57,899 nt of DNA from Opitutia bacterium (GTDB taxonomy: Bacteria > Verrucomicrobiota > Verrucomicrobiia > Opitutales > JABJCN01), in the NCBI GenBank assembly GCA_018668635.1, contig JABJCN010000008.1, positions 8,001 to 65,899 of the forward strand, given 5' to 3'. How positions within the stretch are numbered: position 1 is the stretch's first letter; the number at the start of each line of letters is the position of its first letter. Below are positions 37,252 to 44,716 of this stretch, piece by piece. The notes under the pieces were generated by a model. It did not search any database. It was given only the letters and a program-made list of their open reading frames with translations, and was not told where the DNA came from. Both the position numbers and the translations under genes were made by a program.

Positions 37252-38970
37252 TTATTCAGGAGATTCCGTGGGCTTTCGGAGATTCTCGATGCCTTCTCTT
37301 TCTGCAATTGAAAGCTTGGCTGTGGCTACTGTTTCGAGAAGGTTTTCTGATTTTTGTTTATTGCCATTTTGTGCGAGGATTCTGCTATAGATCATTTTCC
37401 ACCCGAGCCTCCCTTTGTTCCATATTGGAGATGGTTCCATCTCCAACACATTTAAAGCCGCCTTCAGTTCACCGATACGGAAATGGGCCAGGGCCATGAG
37501 AATGCGAAACTCTAAATTATTAGGCGAGGAGCTATAGAGAGATTTGGCAACAAGTATGGATTCCCCATGATTTTTTCCTGAAAGCAGGTCATAATAAGCC
37601 TTTTGTGCGCGAAATTGTGCGAGATTTCTACCTGCACTATGGAGTTTGTCGTACCAGTGGCAGATTTGTTCAAGAGATGCTGTTTCGCGCTCATAAATTA
37701 GCAACTTTCTAAAGGCATAGGGCTCGAGAATTGGGTCAGTTTCCACGACACGGTGTAATAGGTACCTCAACACAAGAACATCACTGGTTTTCTCAAGATA
37801 TTCACAGGTTTTAAGGATGGCGTCCCTGTTGTTGCCGGTCTCCTTAATAAGGCGATCAATTTGTTCATATGCCCGGGCTTCTTTTCCTAGTTTAGCGAGT
37901 GCTCTTACACGAAAAGCCATGCGGAAGTGACTGGCTATTGGGGCGTTTTGATTTGTTGTCTCCTGTGATAGGCGTTCCCATTGGCCTAGATTGGCTAAGG
38001 CATCAAGTCGAAGGGTGTATAACTGGGGTGAGAGAAGAGCGTGCTCAGGTTTGATATTTGATTCAAGCATGCCCCATTGTTGAATGCGTCCGAGCCAACG
38101 GCAGAAAAGATAAAGTTCCTGCGGATCAGCTCCAGAGAGATCAAATTGCTTTGCAAGTATGGCTGTGATTTCAGAGGTTCTTTCTGGCGCTGCATTATGG
38201 CAGAGTGTCGCAGCCTCCAACTTGTCAGACAGGGTTGCGTCAGGATGTTGAAATGTCTTCTGGAGTATAGCCATCGCTTCAGCTGAAGTGTAGCCACTTA
38301 TATCAAAATAGAAACGAATGGCTTCTAGCCCAGCTATTCCAGGTTCACGGGACATAAGATTCAGAGTGTCCTTAGCCTCTTGCATAAGGTTGTGATTATT
38401 GCTTCGGATTGCGAGCTGGATGAATAGATAGCGTGCTTGTTTGTGAAATATTGATTCTTCTTCTGCTAAAATGATACGAGTTTCCCTAATTGCTTTTTCA
38501 ATGCGACCTCGCGCTTGATATCTCTTTGCTGAAAGGATGTGGAACTCGTGATCAAGTCCTTCAGGTTGGTCTTTCTGCAGATTGTCCAATTGAGTTTCTG
38601 CTATCGATAGGTTGCCTGTTCTCAGTGCCAATCTTATCAATGCAATTTTATCTTGGTTAGAGGCGAGAGGGTGCTGACTGATGTTCTCGAATTGGCGGAG
38701 AGCTTTCGTCACGTCTTTTTTTTCTAAGAGATACCCTAGGCGGCGGGATATCTTTAGATTATCAGGAGCAAGCTTGTGAGCTGCTTGGGTTTTTTCGATG
38801 GCACTGTTTAGCTGGCCATTTTCCTCCAAGATAACGGAGGATTCCGAATGGCTCTCCGCAATATGACTTTTGAGGCGTATATAGGATTTCGATCCCCAAA
38901 AAGGGAGTGTTGCCACTAATGCGGCTACTAGCCCTATAAGAGCTATAATTATGGGTTTGCCCTTCTTCAA
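37252..38970 (-). CDS. membrane-anchored TPR protein of the EPS/exosortase locus
   Basis: 572 residues. An uncleaved N-terminal anchor (IIIALIGLVAALVATLPFW) is followed by degenerate TPR or helical repeats across the rest, for example NGQLNSAIEKTQAAHKLAPD, NLSIAETQLDNLQKDQPEG and NLEFRILMALAHFRIGELKA. TPR proteins of this kind accompany exosortase/EPS loci and probably scaffold polymer assembly or export on the periplasmic side. It starts 6 bp after the gmd stop, so it belongs to the leftward operon. The precise role is unknown. Confidence 0.85.
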   Translation of the reverse strand: MKKGKPIIIALIGLVAALVATLPFWGSKSYIRLKSHIAESHSESSVILEENGQLNSAIEKTQAAHKLAPDNLKISRRLGYLLEKKDVTKALRQFENISQHPLASNQDKIALIRLALRTGNLSIAETQLDNLQKDQPEGLDHEFHILSAKRYQARGRIEKAIRETRIILAEEESIFHKQARYLFIQLAIRSNNHNLMQEAKDTLNLMSREPGIAGLEAIRFYFDISGYTSAEAMAILQKTFQHPDATLSDKLEAATLCHNAAPERTSEITAILAKQFDLSGADPQELYLFCRWLGRIQQWGMLESNIKPEHALLSPQLYTLRLDALANLGQWERLSQETTNQNAPIASHFRMAFRVRALAKLGKEARAYEQIDRLIKETGNNRDAILKTCEYLEKTSDVLVLRYLLHRVVETDPILEPYAFRKLLIYERETASLEQICHWYDKLHSAGRNLAQFRAQKAYYDLLSGKNHGESILVAKSLYSSSPNNLEFRILMALAHFRIGELKAALNVLEMEPSPIWNKGRLGWKMIYSRILAQNGNKQKSENLLETVATAKLSIAEREGIENLRKPTESPE

Positions 38971-38976
38971 AAATGA

Positions 38977-39945
38977 TTAAATTTGCGCTAAGTCATGTTC
39001 AACCATTTCAATAACCAGATTCTGAAAGGTTTTTGTGGGTCTCCATCCAAGACTTTCTTCGGCTTTATTTGCATCACCCTGCAGGGCTGCAACTTCAGCA
39101 GGACGGAAGAGTTTCGAGTCTGTTTTGACATAATTGCGATAATCAAGTCCAACATGCTCAAAAGCAAGTTCACAAAACTTCCGGACCGTATTAGTCGTGC
39201 CAGTAGCAATTACATAATCGTCCGCTTCATCTTTTTGTAGCATGAGCCACATTGCATGCACGTAGTCTTGGGCGTGTCCCCAGTCTCTTTCTGCGTCAAG
39301 GTTCCCCAGGATCAGTTCCTTTGCTTTTCCCTTGCTGATTGCAGCTGCGTGGCTGGTGATTTTTCGAGTTACGAATTCATATCCACGACGAGGCGATTCA
39401 TGATTAAAGAGTATGCCGGATGCGGTGTAAAGACCATACGCTTCGCGATAGTTACGTGTTATATGAAACCCTGCAACCTTCGAGATACCGTAAGCGGATC
39501 GTGGGTGAAAAGGTGTATCTTCAGTTTGGGGGACATTCTTGACTTTGCCAAACATTTCACTGGAACCTGCGAAGTAAAAACGAGCTTCCGGCGCACATTG
39601 CCGGAAGGTTGATAGCATATAGTGTGTTCCATTTAGGTTAGTATTTATCGTAGAGAATTCATCCTCAAACGAGTAGCTAACAAAGCTTTGAGCGCCAAGA
39701 TGATATATTTCATCTGGCGAGACTTTTCGTACTATCTCGTATAGACTCGGGTAACTTTCGAGCGAACCAGGATGAAGTTCGATGTCCTCTAGGATGTGTC
39801 CGAGGCGGTGTAATCGGTGAACAGGATCTTCAATTGAGGCTCGGCGAACAATTCCGTGCACATTATAGCCTTTTTTGAGAAGTAGTTCTGATAGATAGGA
39901 TCCATCCTGTCCGGTTATCCCAGTTATTAGTGCCGTTTGGGGCAT
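38977..39945 (-). CDS. gmd: GDP-mannose 4,6-dehydratase
   Basis: Converts GDP-D-mannose to GDP-4-keto-6-deoxy-D-mannose, the precursor of L-fucose, D-rhamnose and related deoxysugars for polysaccharide. It is an extended-SDR enzyme of 322 residues: the nucleotide loop GITGQDGSYL (9-18), the RR(A)S segment GIVRRAS typical of the family, catalytic S/E around 129-130 (AGSSEMFG), and Y152-xxx-K156 (SAYGISK). NHESPRRGYEFVTRKI is the family signature. No Fcl, Rmd or Per partner lies in the window. It starts 15 bp after the NusG-like gene. Confidence 0.95.
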   Translation of the reverse strand: MPQTALITGITGQDGSYLSELLLKKGYNVHGIVRRASIEDPVHRLHRLGHILEDIELHPGSLESYPSLYEIVRKVSPDEIYHLGAQSFVSYSFEDEFSTINTNLNGTHYMLSTFRQCAPEARFYFAGSSEMFGKVKNVPQTEDTPFHPRSAYGISKVAGFHITRNYREAYGLYTASGILFNHESPRRGYEFVTRKITSHAAAISKGKAKELILGNLDAERDWGHAQDYVHAMWLMLQKDEADDYVIATGTTNTVRKFCELAFEHVGLDYRNYVKTDSKLFRPAEVAALQGDANKAEESLGWRPTKTFQNLVIEMVEHDLAQI

Positions 39946-39960
39946 GATCCATTCAGTAGT

Positions 39961-40503
39961 TTATATTGTTTTGGAGATTAAATGCAGTGGATGAACTGAG
40001 CCAGCATCTACAAGTTCTTCATTTATTTCAATATGACAAGAGGACCCAAGTATTTCAAGTAGTACTTGAACCCGCTTTTTTTCTGGTATCAGTTTTGCCA
40101 CTGTTGCTTGATCTCCATCGAATAAATTGTGTAGCACATTAACTGATTGCCCAATAGTTGGTTTCCCTTTGGGCATATGAACTATATCGTTTAACGTGAT
40201 TGACTTCAATCCATCAATGATAGCAGGTTGGACTTCTACCGGATCGATTCCATGTCGTACGATATAGGCTACGCCTTGACAATAATTGACCGCTCGCATT
40301 GACCGAATGGGGTCGAAACTTGTAAATATATAATTAGGAAATAAAGCTTTTTGTATCTCCCTATTCTTAGATAGACTCTTTTTGGTGATTTTGGTTTGAG
40401 GGAAGAACACTTCGACTTCTGGAAGTTGCTTCAGGCTTTCAGCGGCCAAGTTTTCCATCCTTGGTTGGCATTTTAGGCAATACCATTTTTTTTGGGGATG
40501 CAT
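39961..40503 (-). CDS. NusG-like transcription antitermination factor (RfaH/UpxY type)
   Basis: 180 residues. The NGN domain is residues 1-110: WYCLKCQPRMENLAAESLKQL at the start (W-x-x-x-x-x-P-R-x-E is the usual specialised-NusG opening), FFPQTKI, FPNYIFTSFD and a VAYIVRHG strand. A KOW-like C-terminal part follows (IGQSVNVLHNLFDGDQATVAKL). It differs from housekeeping NusG and is the first gene of the EPS operon, as RfaH paralogs such as UpxY and LoaP are in other polysaccharide loci. It is expected to bind paused RNA polymerase in its own leader and suppress termination downstream. Confidence 0.87.
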   Translation of the reverse strand: MHPQKKWYCLKCQPRMENLAAESLKQLPEVEVFFPQTKITKKSLSKNREIQKALFPNYIFTSFDPIRSMRAVNYCQGVAYIVRHGIDPVEVQPAIIDGLKSITLNDIVHMPKGKPTIGQSVNVLHNLFDGDQATVAKLIPEKKRVQVLLEILGSSCHIEINEELVDAGSVHPLHLISKTI

Positions 40504-40542
40504 TTTCGGTTTTTTACTGCGGACACGATCGTTATATTATTC

Positions 40543-40567
40543 TTTCTGGGAAATAAATTCCCAGAAA
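40543..40567 (-). promoter_or_regulatory. 10-bp perfect hairpin in the NusG-like gene leader
   Basis: TTTCTGGGAA (40543-40552) and TTCCCAGAAA (40558-40567) pair exactly around a 5-base loop, 40 to 64 bases before the start of the NusG-like gene. No U-run follows in the minus direction, so it looks more like a pause or recognition hairpin than an intrinsic terminator. A dimeric-regulator operator is an equally fair reading of the palindrome. Confidence 0.5.
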
Positions 40568-40571
40568 ATCT

Positions 40572-40612
40572 AGATGGCAAGGTCAAAGGAAAACTTAGAT
40601 AAATTGCCATCT
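40572..40612 (-). promoter_or_regulatory. 9-bp perfect inverted repeat in the EPS leader
   Basis: AGATGGCAA (40572-40580) and TTGCCATCT (40604-40612) are exact reverse complements with a 23-base loop. It lies between the leftward promoter and the first hairpin, separated from the latter by four bases, so the two could form consecutive stems in the nascent leader. Confidence 0.45.
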
Positions 40613-40667
40613 TATGGCTCTGTAATCACTATTCAAATGAATTGAGATTCAAGAAGTAGATTCACCA

Positions 40668-40697
40668 ATTATAAAAAAAGGACATTCTACATCTCAA
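40668..40697 (-). promoter_or_regulatory. sigma-70 promoter for the leftward EPS operon
   Basis: On the minus strand TTGAGA (40697-40692) is followed after 18 bases by a perfect TATAAT (40673-40668). Transcription would start near 40660, giving a leader of about 155 bases to the NusG-like ATG at 40503. That leader contains both inverted repeats. Confidence 0.55.
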
Positions 40698-40843
40698 TAT
40701 CTACTCATTTAGATCAACTCATGGTATTGTACTCCATCATTTCGTTAATTCTTACTTGACGCGATCTTCCCGAATGTCATCATTTTAACATCCCAATCCC
40801 CACCTTAAATAAAGGTTTTCTCCCTCTATATTGCTGTGGATAA

Positions 40844-42262
40844 ATGAACCACAAGACACAAGGCTATTCCATTCTTCATCGATTGAGTTTGCTGTTGTTC
40901 TGCATCGGTTGGTTTTGGGTTTTATTGGGAATTTGGGGGATGATTCGAGGCGAACTGGAGGCCCATTCTAAACCCATCATTTACAGTTTGGTTGCATTCA
41001 TGGGGATGTTGATTGCCGTGATTGGGAGTTTCCATAATTATCAAGATTATCTGGAGCTAAATCGCTGGGAACGCCTGAAACGGGCGATTGTATTTTCAAA
41101 CTTTCAAGGAATTCTTGTCGCTTTCTTGATGTTCATGACTTACTTCCTTGTTAAGGACCTCGCCATCAGCCGTGCGTTCATATCTTTTTACCTTCTGTCG
41201 CAATGGTTTCTTTTGATTCTTTTGAACTATTGTCTCCCTAATTTTCTGCAGTGGGTTTTTCGAGAGGAGGTTTGTTACCGACAGACTTTACTCATAGGGA
41301 CAGGTGATTCCCTTGCTGATATTCGGGATTGGGTCATTGATAATGTGGCTAGTGGTTTTAACATTACAGGTATTTACACACCGGGTGGTGGCGGTGGTCG
41401 AAAAGAATTAAGACTGGAGGATATTTCTCCTGTCGATAACCTTGAAAAGCATCTCTTGCGAAATAAAGTATACCGCGTTGTTGTAGTTCCTGGCCTAAAC
41501 AGCGGTTATTGGATGCAGGAAATCATCGATCTTTGCCAGTCTCAAGGTTGTCGGATATTTATCCATAATCCGTATGCTTCCCATTTTAATGTCCCTTTGG
41601 TGCCATTGATCGAGTCGGGACAACCTTTCTTTTCATTGCAGGACGAACCTTTGGAAAGTCCTTTTAACCAGACAATTAAACGGTTGTTCGATCTCGCTGT
41701 TAGTATCCCTGTTGTTCTGTTTGCTCTCCCAATCCTCACTTTTTTGGTGTATATATTTCAACGGGTTCAGTCTCCGGGTCCAATCTTTTTTCGACAGGAG
41801 CGTGGGGGGAAGGGAGGAGACCCTTTTACCATTTTCAAGTTTCGCTCAATGAAACATAATTGTCCTAGTCAAGAGGATCAAGTTCAGGCCTCTCAAGATG
41901 ATGACCGCACATATCCTTTCGGACGGTTTATTCGCAAATTCAGTATAGATGAATTTCCTCAGTTCTTAAATGTATTAAAGGGGGAGATGAGCCTTGTCGG
42001 TCCTCGCCCCTACATGGTTGAGCATGATAAACTCCTCGGTAAGGATTTTAGGGCATATAGGGTAAGGCAATTCGTCAAACCCGGGGTTACCGGTCCGGCT
42101 CAATGTGCTGGGCTCCGAGGTGAAGTTACCTCTCCAGATCTCTTGCAGGCGCGTAATGAAATGGACTTTCATTATGTTGGGAATTGGTCTCTTTTACTTG
42201 ATGTTGAGATTGTTTTAAAAACTGCAACTCAGGTGATCATTCCTCCCAAAACTGCCTATTGA
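40844..42262 (+). CDS. polyprenyl-phosphate sugar-1-phosphate transferase (WcaJ-like)
   Basis: Starts exopolysaccharide repeat-unit synthesis by moving a sugar-1-phosphate (often glucose or galactose) from a nucleotide sugar to undecaprenyl phosphate. 472 residues: four N-terminal membrane helices to about 130, a CoA-binding-like domain (140-265), a membrane-inserting helix near 280-300 (KRLFDLAVSIPVVLFALPIL), then the catalytic core with PIFFRQERGG, FKFRSM (Arg/Met segment), RKFSIDEFPQF with the Asp-Glu pair, and LVGPRPY. It is the first gene of the rightward EPS transcript; its stop overlaps the TTG start of the next gene. Confidence 0.92.
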   Translation: MNHKTQGYSILHRLSLLLFCIGWFWVLLGIWGMIRGELEAHSKPIIYSLVAFMGMLIAVIGSFHNYQDYLELNRWERLKRAIVFSNFQGILVAFLMFMTYFLVKDLAISRAFISFYLLSQWFLLILLNYCLPNFLQWVFREEVCYRQTLLIGTGDSLADIRDWVIDNVASGFNITGIYTPGGGGGRKELRLEDISPVDNLEKHLLRNKVYRVVVVPGLNSGYWMQEIIDLCQSQGCRIFIHNPYASHFNVPLVPLIESGQPFFSLQDEPLESPFNQTIKRLFDLAVSIPVVLFALPILTFLVYIFQRVQSPGPIFFRQERGGKGGDPFTIFKFRSMKHNCPSQEDQVQASQDDDRTYPFGRFIRKFSIDEFPQFLNVLKGEMSLVGPRPYMVEHDKLLGKDFRAYRVRQFVKPGVTGPAQCAGLRGEVTSPDLLQARNEMDFHYVGNWSLLLDVEIVLKTATQVIIPPKTAY

Positions 42263-43089
42263 CTCTTATCTTTCGTTACTTTGCACTGATTTCTTTTGAT
42301 GCATTGAAAGACGAGGGAACAGTCCTTGGGGTGAGTTTTTTCCGTGGAACTGCAGAAGATGCAGTTGAGCGGATTTTGGAGGGAGGGCTTCTTGTTGCGC
42401 CCTCTGGTCCCGGTCTATCAAAAAATTTAATTGAAGATTCTTTTTATGGTAAAGCGTTGGATGCTGCTGATATTGTACTGCCTGACAGCGGTCTCATGGT
42501 ATTAATATGGAACTGGATCGCTTCCTTTGGTGGATTTAGGATAAAGCGGCTTTCTGGGCTCACTTTCTTGAGCAGTTTTCTCCGTTCCCCTGCCGTCAAG
42601 TGCGAGCTCGATAACAGTTTTTGGGTTATGCCATCCCTTGAGGAGAATAATATGAATTTGGAATGGTTACGAAAAGAATTGGATGTCTCTATTTCCGCAG
42701 AGGAAACCTACATTGCCCCCATGTATCCTTCCGCTGGTCAAATTATTGATGATTTGCTTCTGAAAAATATTCAACAACAAAACCCCTCTATAATATTTCT
42801 CAATATTGGAGGTGGAGTTCAGGAACGATTGGGGCATTACTTGAAGGATCACCTTGACCCATGCCCCGCCATCTTATGCTGCGGTGCGGCAATTGCATTT
42901 CTTGCTGGCGGCCAAGCACGAATTCCTGATTGGGCAGATCGTTTAATGTTTGGCTGGCTTTTACGTTGTCTTCATAATCCGGTGGGATTTGTCCCTCGGT
43001 ATTGGCAAGCTAGAGCTTTGGTTCCCTTGATCCTTAGGTACCGGCAGCTACGGCCTACACTTAAAGATGTACCAACGAAACTTGCTTGA
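42259..43089 (+). CDS. WecG/TagA/CpsF-like glycosyltransferase, divergent
   Basis: 276 residues, starting at a TTG that overlaps the previous stop (TTGA). The family outline is clear: a front segment APSGPGLSKNLIEDSFYGKALDA-type (split for brevity) followed by ADIVLPDSG, RLSGLTFL, then IIFLNIGGGVQERLG (the usual G-x-x-x-QE) and a C-terminal GAAIAFLAGG, IPDWADRL and GWLLRCLHNP. In canonical members the first motif is TxN and the second PDG; here they are PSG and PDS, with the Asp kept. It probably adds the second sugar to the lipid-linked acceptor made by the upstream enzyme. Confidence 0.82.
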   Translation: MTLIFRYFALISFDALKDEGTVLGVSFFRGTAEDAVERILEGGLLVAPSGPGLSKNLIEDSFYGKALDAADIVLPDSGLMVLIWNWIASFGGFRIKRLSGLTFLSSFLRSPAVKCELDNSFWVMPSLEENNMNLEWLRKELDVSISAEETYIAPMYPSAGQIIDDLLLKNIQQQNPSIIFLNIGGGVQERLGHYLKDHLDPCPAILCCGAAIAFLAGGQARIPDWADRLMFGWLLRCLHNPVGFVPRYWQARALVPLILRYRQLRPTLKDVPTKLA

Positions 43090-43143
43090 TGAGTATTGAC
43101 AAGGACAATTGTATTGCACGTTCTATTTAATTTTTTCCCAATC

Positions 43144-44010
43144 ATGAAAGTCTATTTGAACGGCGAGTTTGTAGCAAAGGAACAGGCATCTATTTCGGTC
43201 TTTGACCACGGGCTCTTATATGGAGATGGGATTTTTGAGGGCATTCGGCTTTACGAGGGTTGCGTCTTTAAGCTGGATCAACACCTTGAACGTCTTGAAC
43301 ACTCGGCTAAGGCCATTCTCTTGGATATTCCGATAAGTCGTGCTGAACTGGCTGCGGCTGTTTGCGAAACCTGCCGACAAAATAATCTCGATAGCGGCTA
43401 TATTCGCTTACTAATCACCCGAGGCGTTGGGCATCTTGGACTTTCCCCAACAGGTTGTGAGCGCCCTAATGTTGTTATCATCGCAGACAAGATACAACTT
43501 TATCCAAAGGAATACTATGATGAGGGTTTGAAAATTATTACCGTTCCTACTCGACGTATCAGCCCGGCGGCGCTTCCCCCCATGGTGAAGTCCCTAAACT
43601 ACTTGAACAACATTCTGGCCAAGATGGAGGCTCAGCAATCTGGTTATTTGGAAGCTATAATGCTAAATGATGAGGGTTATGTAGCAGAGTGTACTGGAGA
43701 TAATATTTTCATCGTTTATAAAGGCCGTATCATTACGACTCCCAGTTCTGCTGGGGCATTACGAGGAATTACTCGCGATGTTGCTATTTCTATCGCAGAG
43801 GAACTTGGTTTACCTATGGATACCAACAATATTACCCGGTACGATGTATGGAATGCAGAGGAATGCTTTCTCACTGGAACGGCGGCGGAGATCATTCCTG
43901 TTGTAGAGGTTGATGGACGATGTGTCGGTGATGGACATCCTGGCCCCATTACTAAGTCCTTTATGGATCTTTTCCGAGCCAAGGTTTCCTTGGAGGGTTC
44001 TATGATTTGA
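43144..44010 (+). CDS. ilvE: branched-chain amino acid aminotransferase (fold-type IV)
   Basis: PLP enzyme that interconverts Leu/Ile/Val and their 2-oxo acids. The ATG at 43144 gives 288 residues beginning MKVYLNGEFV, the normal start; an in-frame TTG at 43096 adds 16 atypical residues. Seen: FDHGLLYGDGIFEGIRLYEG, the Schiff-base lysine at about K149 in MVKSLNYLNN, and the phosphate-binding GALRGITRDVA and FLTGTAAEI. The spacing fits the IlvE group rather than D-amino-acid transaminase, but related substrates cannot be excluded. Confidence 0.9.
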   Translation: MKVYLNGEFVAKEQASISVFDHGLLYGDGIFEGIRLYEGCVFKLDQHLERLEHSAKAILLDIPISRAELAAAVCETCRQNNLDSGYIRLLITRGVGHLGLSPTGCERPNVVIIADKIQLYPKEYYDEGLKIITVPTRRISPAALPPMVKSLNYLNNILAKMEAQQSGYLEAIMLNDEGYVAECTGDNIFIVYKGRIITTPSSAGALRGITRDVAISIAEELGLPMDTNNITRYDVWNAEECFLTGTAAEIIPVVEVDGRCVGDGHPGPITKSFMDLFRAKVSLEGSMI

Positions 44011-44060
44011 TTGCTAAGATTTACGTATTGCAAGTAACCTTCCCCATGCTTCGTTCCATC

Positions 44061-44088
44061 TGCATATCACAACTTGTGGGGATATGCA
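44061..44088. terminator. 8-bp inverted repeat between ilvE and mcsA
   Basis: TGCATATC (44061-44068) and GATATGCA (44081-44088) are perfect reverse complements around 12 bases, 51 bp after the ilvE stop. It lacks a T-tract. It may end ilvE transcription or be an operator for the mcsA operon; it does not match the CtsR heptad repeat or CIRCE. Confidence 0.35.
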
Positions 44089-44197
44089 CTTCCAGAACCC
44101 CGTGATTATAGGAGAATTGGTCTGGAAAATGCTTATTCTTTTCTACAAATTTCATTTAGCATTAAATTACCCCAACTCATTTTGCTGATATTTATCT

Positions 44198-44716
44198 ATG
44201 ACCAAGAACATCAAGTGTAATTCCTGCGATAACTTAGCTACGGTCCATCTCACTCAGATTATCAACAATCAGATTCATAAGATCGATCTTTGTGAGGAAT
44301 GTGCTAAGGTTAAGGGGGTCTCTGATCCTGAAGGGTTTTCATTCTCTGATATGTTTGCCGGATCAATTGATTCGGATTCAAGTCAAGGTTCAGAAATGAC
44401 ATGTGTTGCCTGTGGTTTTACACATGCTGATTTTCGTAAAAACGGTCGTTTCGGTTGCGCTGTTTGCTACGATAGCTTTGAGCCAATTCTCGCCGAAATA
44501 CTGGACGGTATGCATCCCAGCCTTCATCACCGCGGTAAAGTCCCGCATCTTGCACTCGATCGTGTTGATAATCAAACTAAAATCCAATTTATAGAGAGGT
44601 CACTTCGCAATGCAGTTGATGCAGAAGATTATGAGGAGGCTGCTCGCTTTCGCGATCAACTGACTGCGCTTCGCGCTGTTGATGAAAATCGATCTTCGAT
44701 CCAGATCAATCCATGA
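44198..44716 (+). CDS. mcsA: McsA-like zinc-finger/UVR activator of protein-arginine kinase
   Basis: Adaptor that activates McsB and links arginine-phosphorylated clients to ClpC. 172 residues with four CxxC pairs (C7/C10, C32/C35, C69/C72, C87/C90) forming two zinc-binding units, and a C-terminal UVR motif at about 130-160 (LRNAVDAEDYEEAARFRDQL). Its stop overlaps the mcsB start (ATGA). The gene order is that of the Bacillus clpC operon without ctsR. Confidence 0.92.
   Translation: MTKNIKCNSCDNLATVHLTQIINNQIHKIDLCEECAKVKGVSDPEGFSFSDMFAGSIDSDSSQGSEMTCVACGFTHADFRKNGRFGCAVCYDSFEPILAEILDGMHPSLHHRGKVPHLALDRVDNQTKIQFIERSLRNAVDAEDYEEAARFRDQLTALRAVDENRSSIQINP

Larger units (their letters stand above)
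40504..40843. other. 340-bp divergent control region of the EPS locus, non-coding
   Basis: No credible gene lies here. It is AT-rich and separates the NusG-like gene (left) from the sugar transferase (right). It holds a good leftward sigma-70 promoter (40668-40697) and two perfect inverted repeats between that promoter and the first gene. Rightward, TTGACG at 40756-40761 is a possible -35, but no convincing -10 lies at the right distance. No tRNA fold, no RfaH-type ops element (GGCGGTAGC) and no known riboswitch were recognised. Confidence 0.7.

Noticed and set aside
40504-40843. RfaH-type ops/JUMPstart element in the EPS control region.
   Set aside because: No GGCGGTAGC-like sequence was found on either strand.
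43096-43129. TTGACA followed by AT-rich sequence upstream of ilvE, looking like a sigma-70 promoter.
   Set aside because: The nearest -10-like hexamer (TATTTA) is about 22 bases away and nothing acceptable lies at 16-18 bases.
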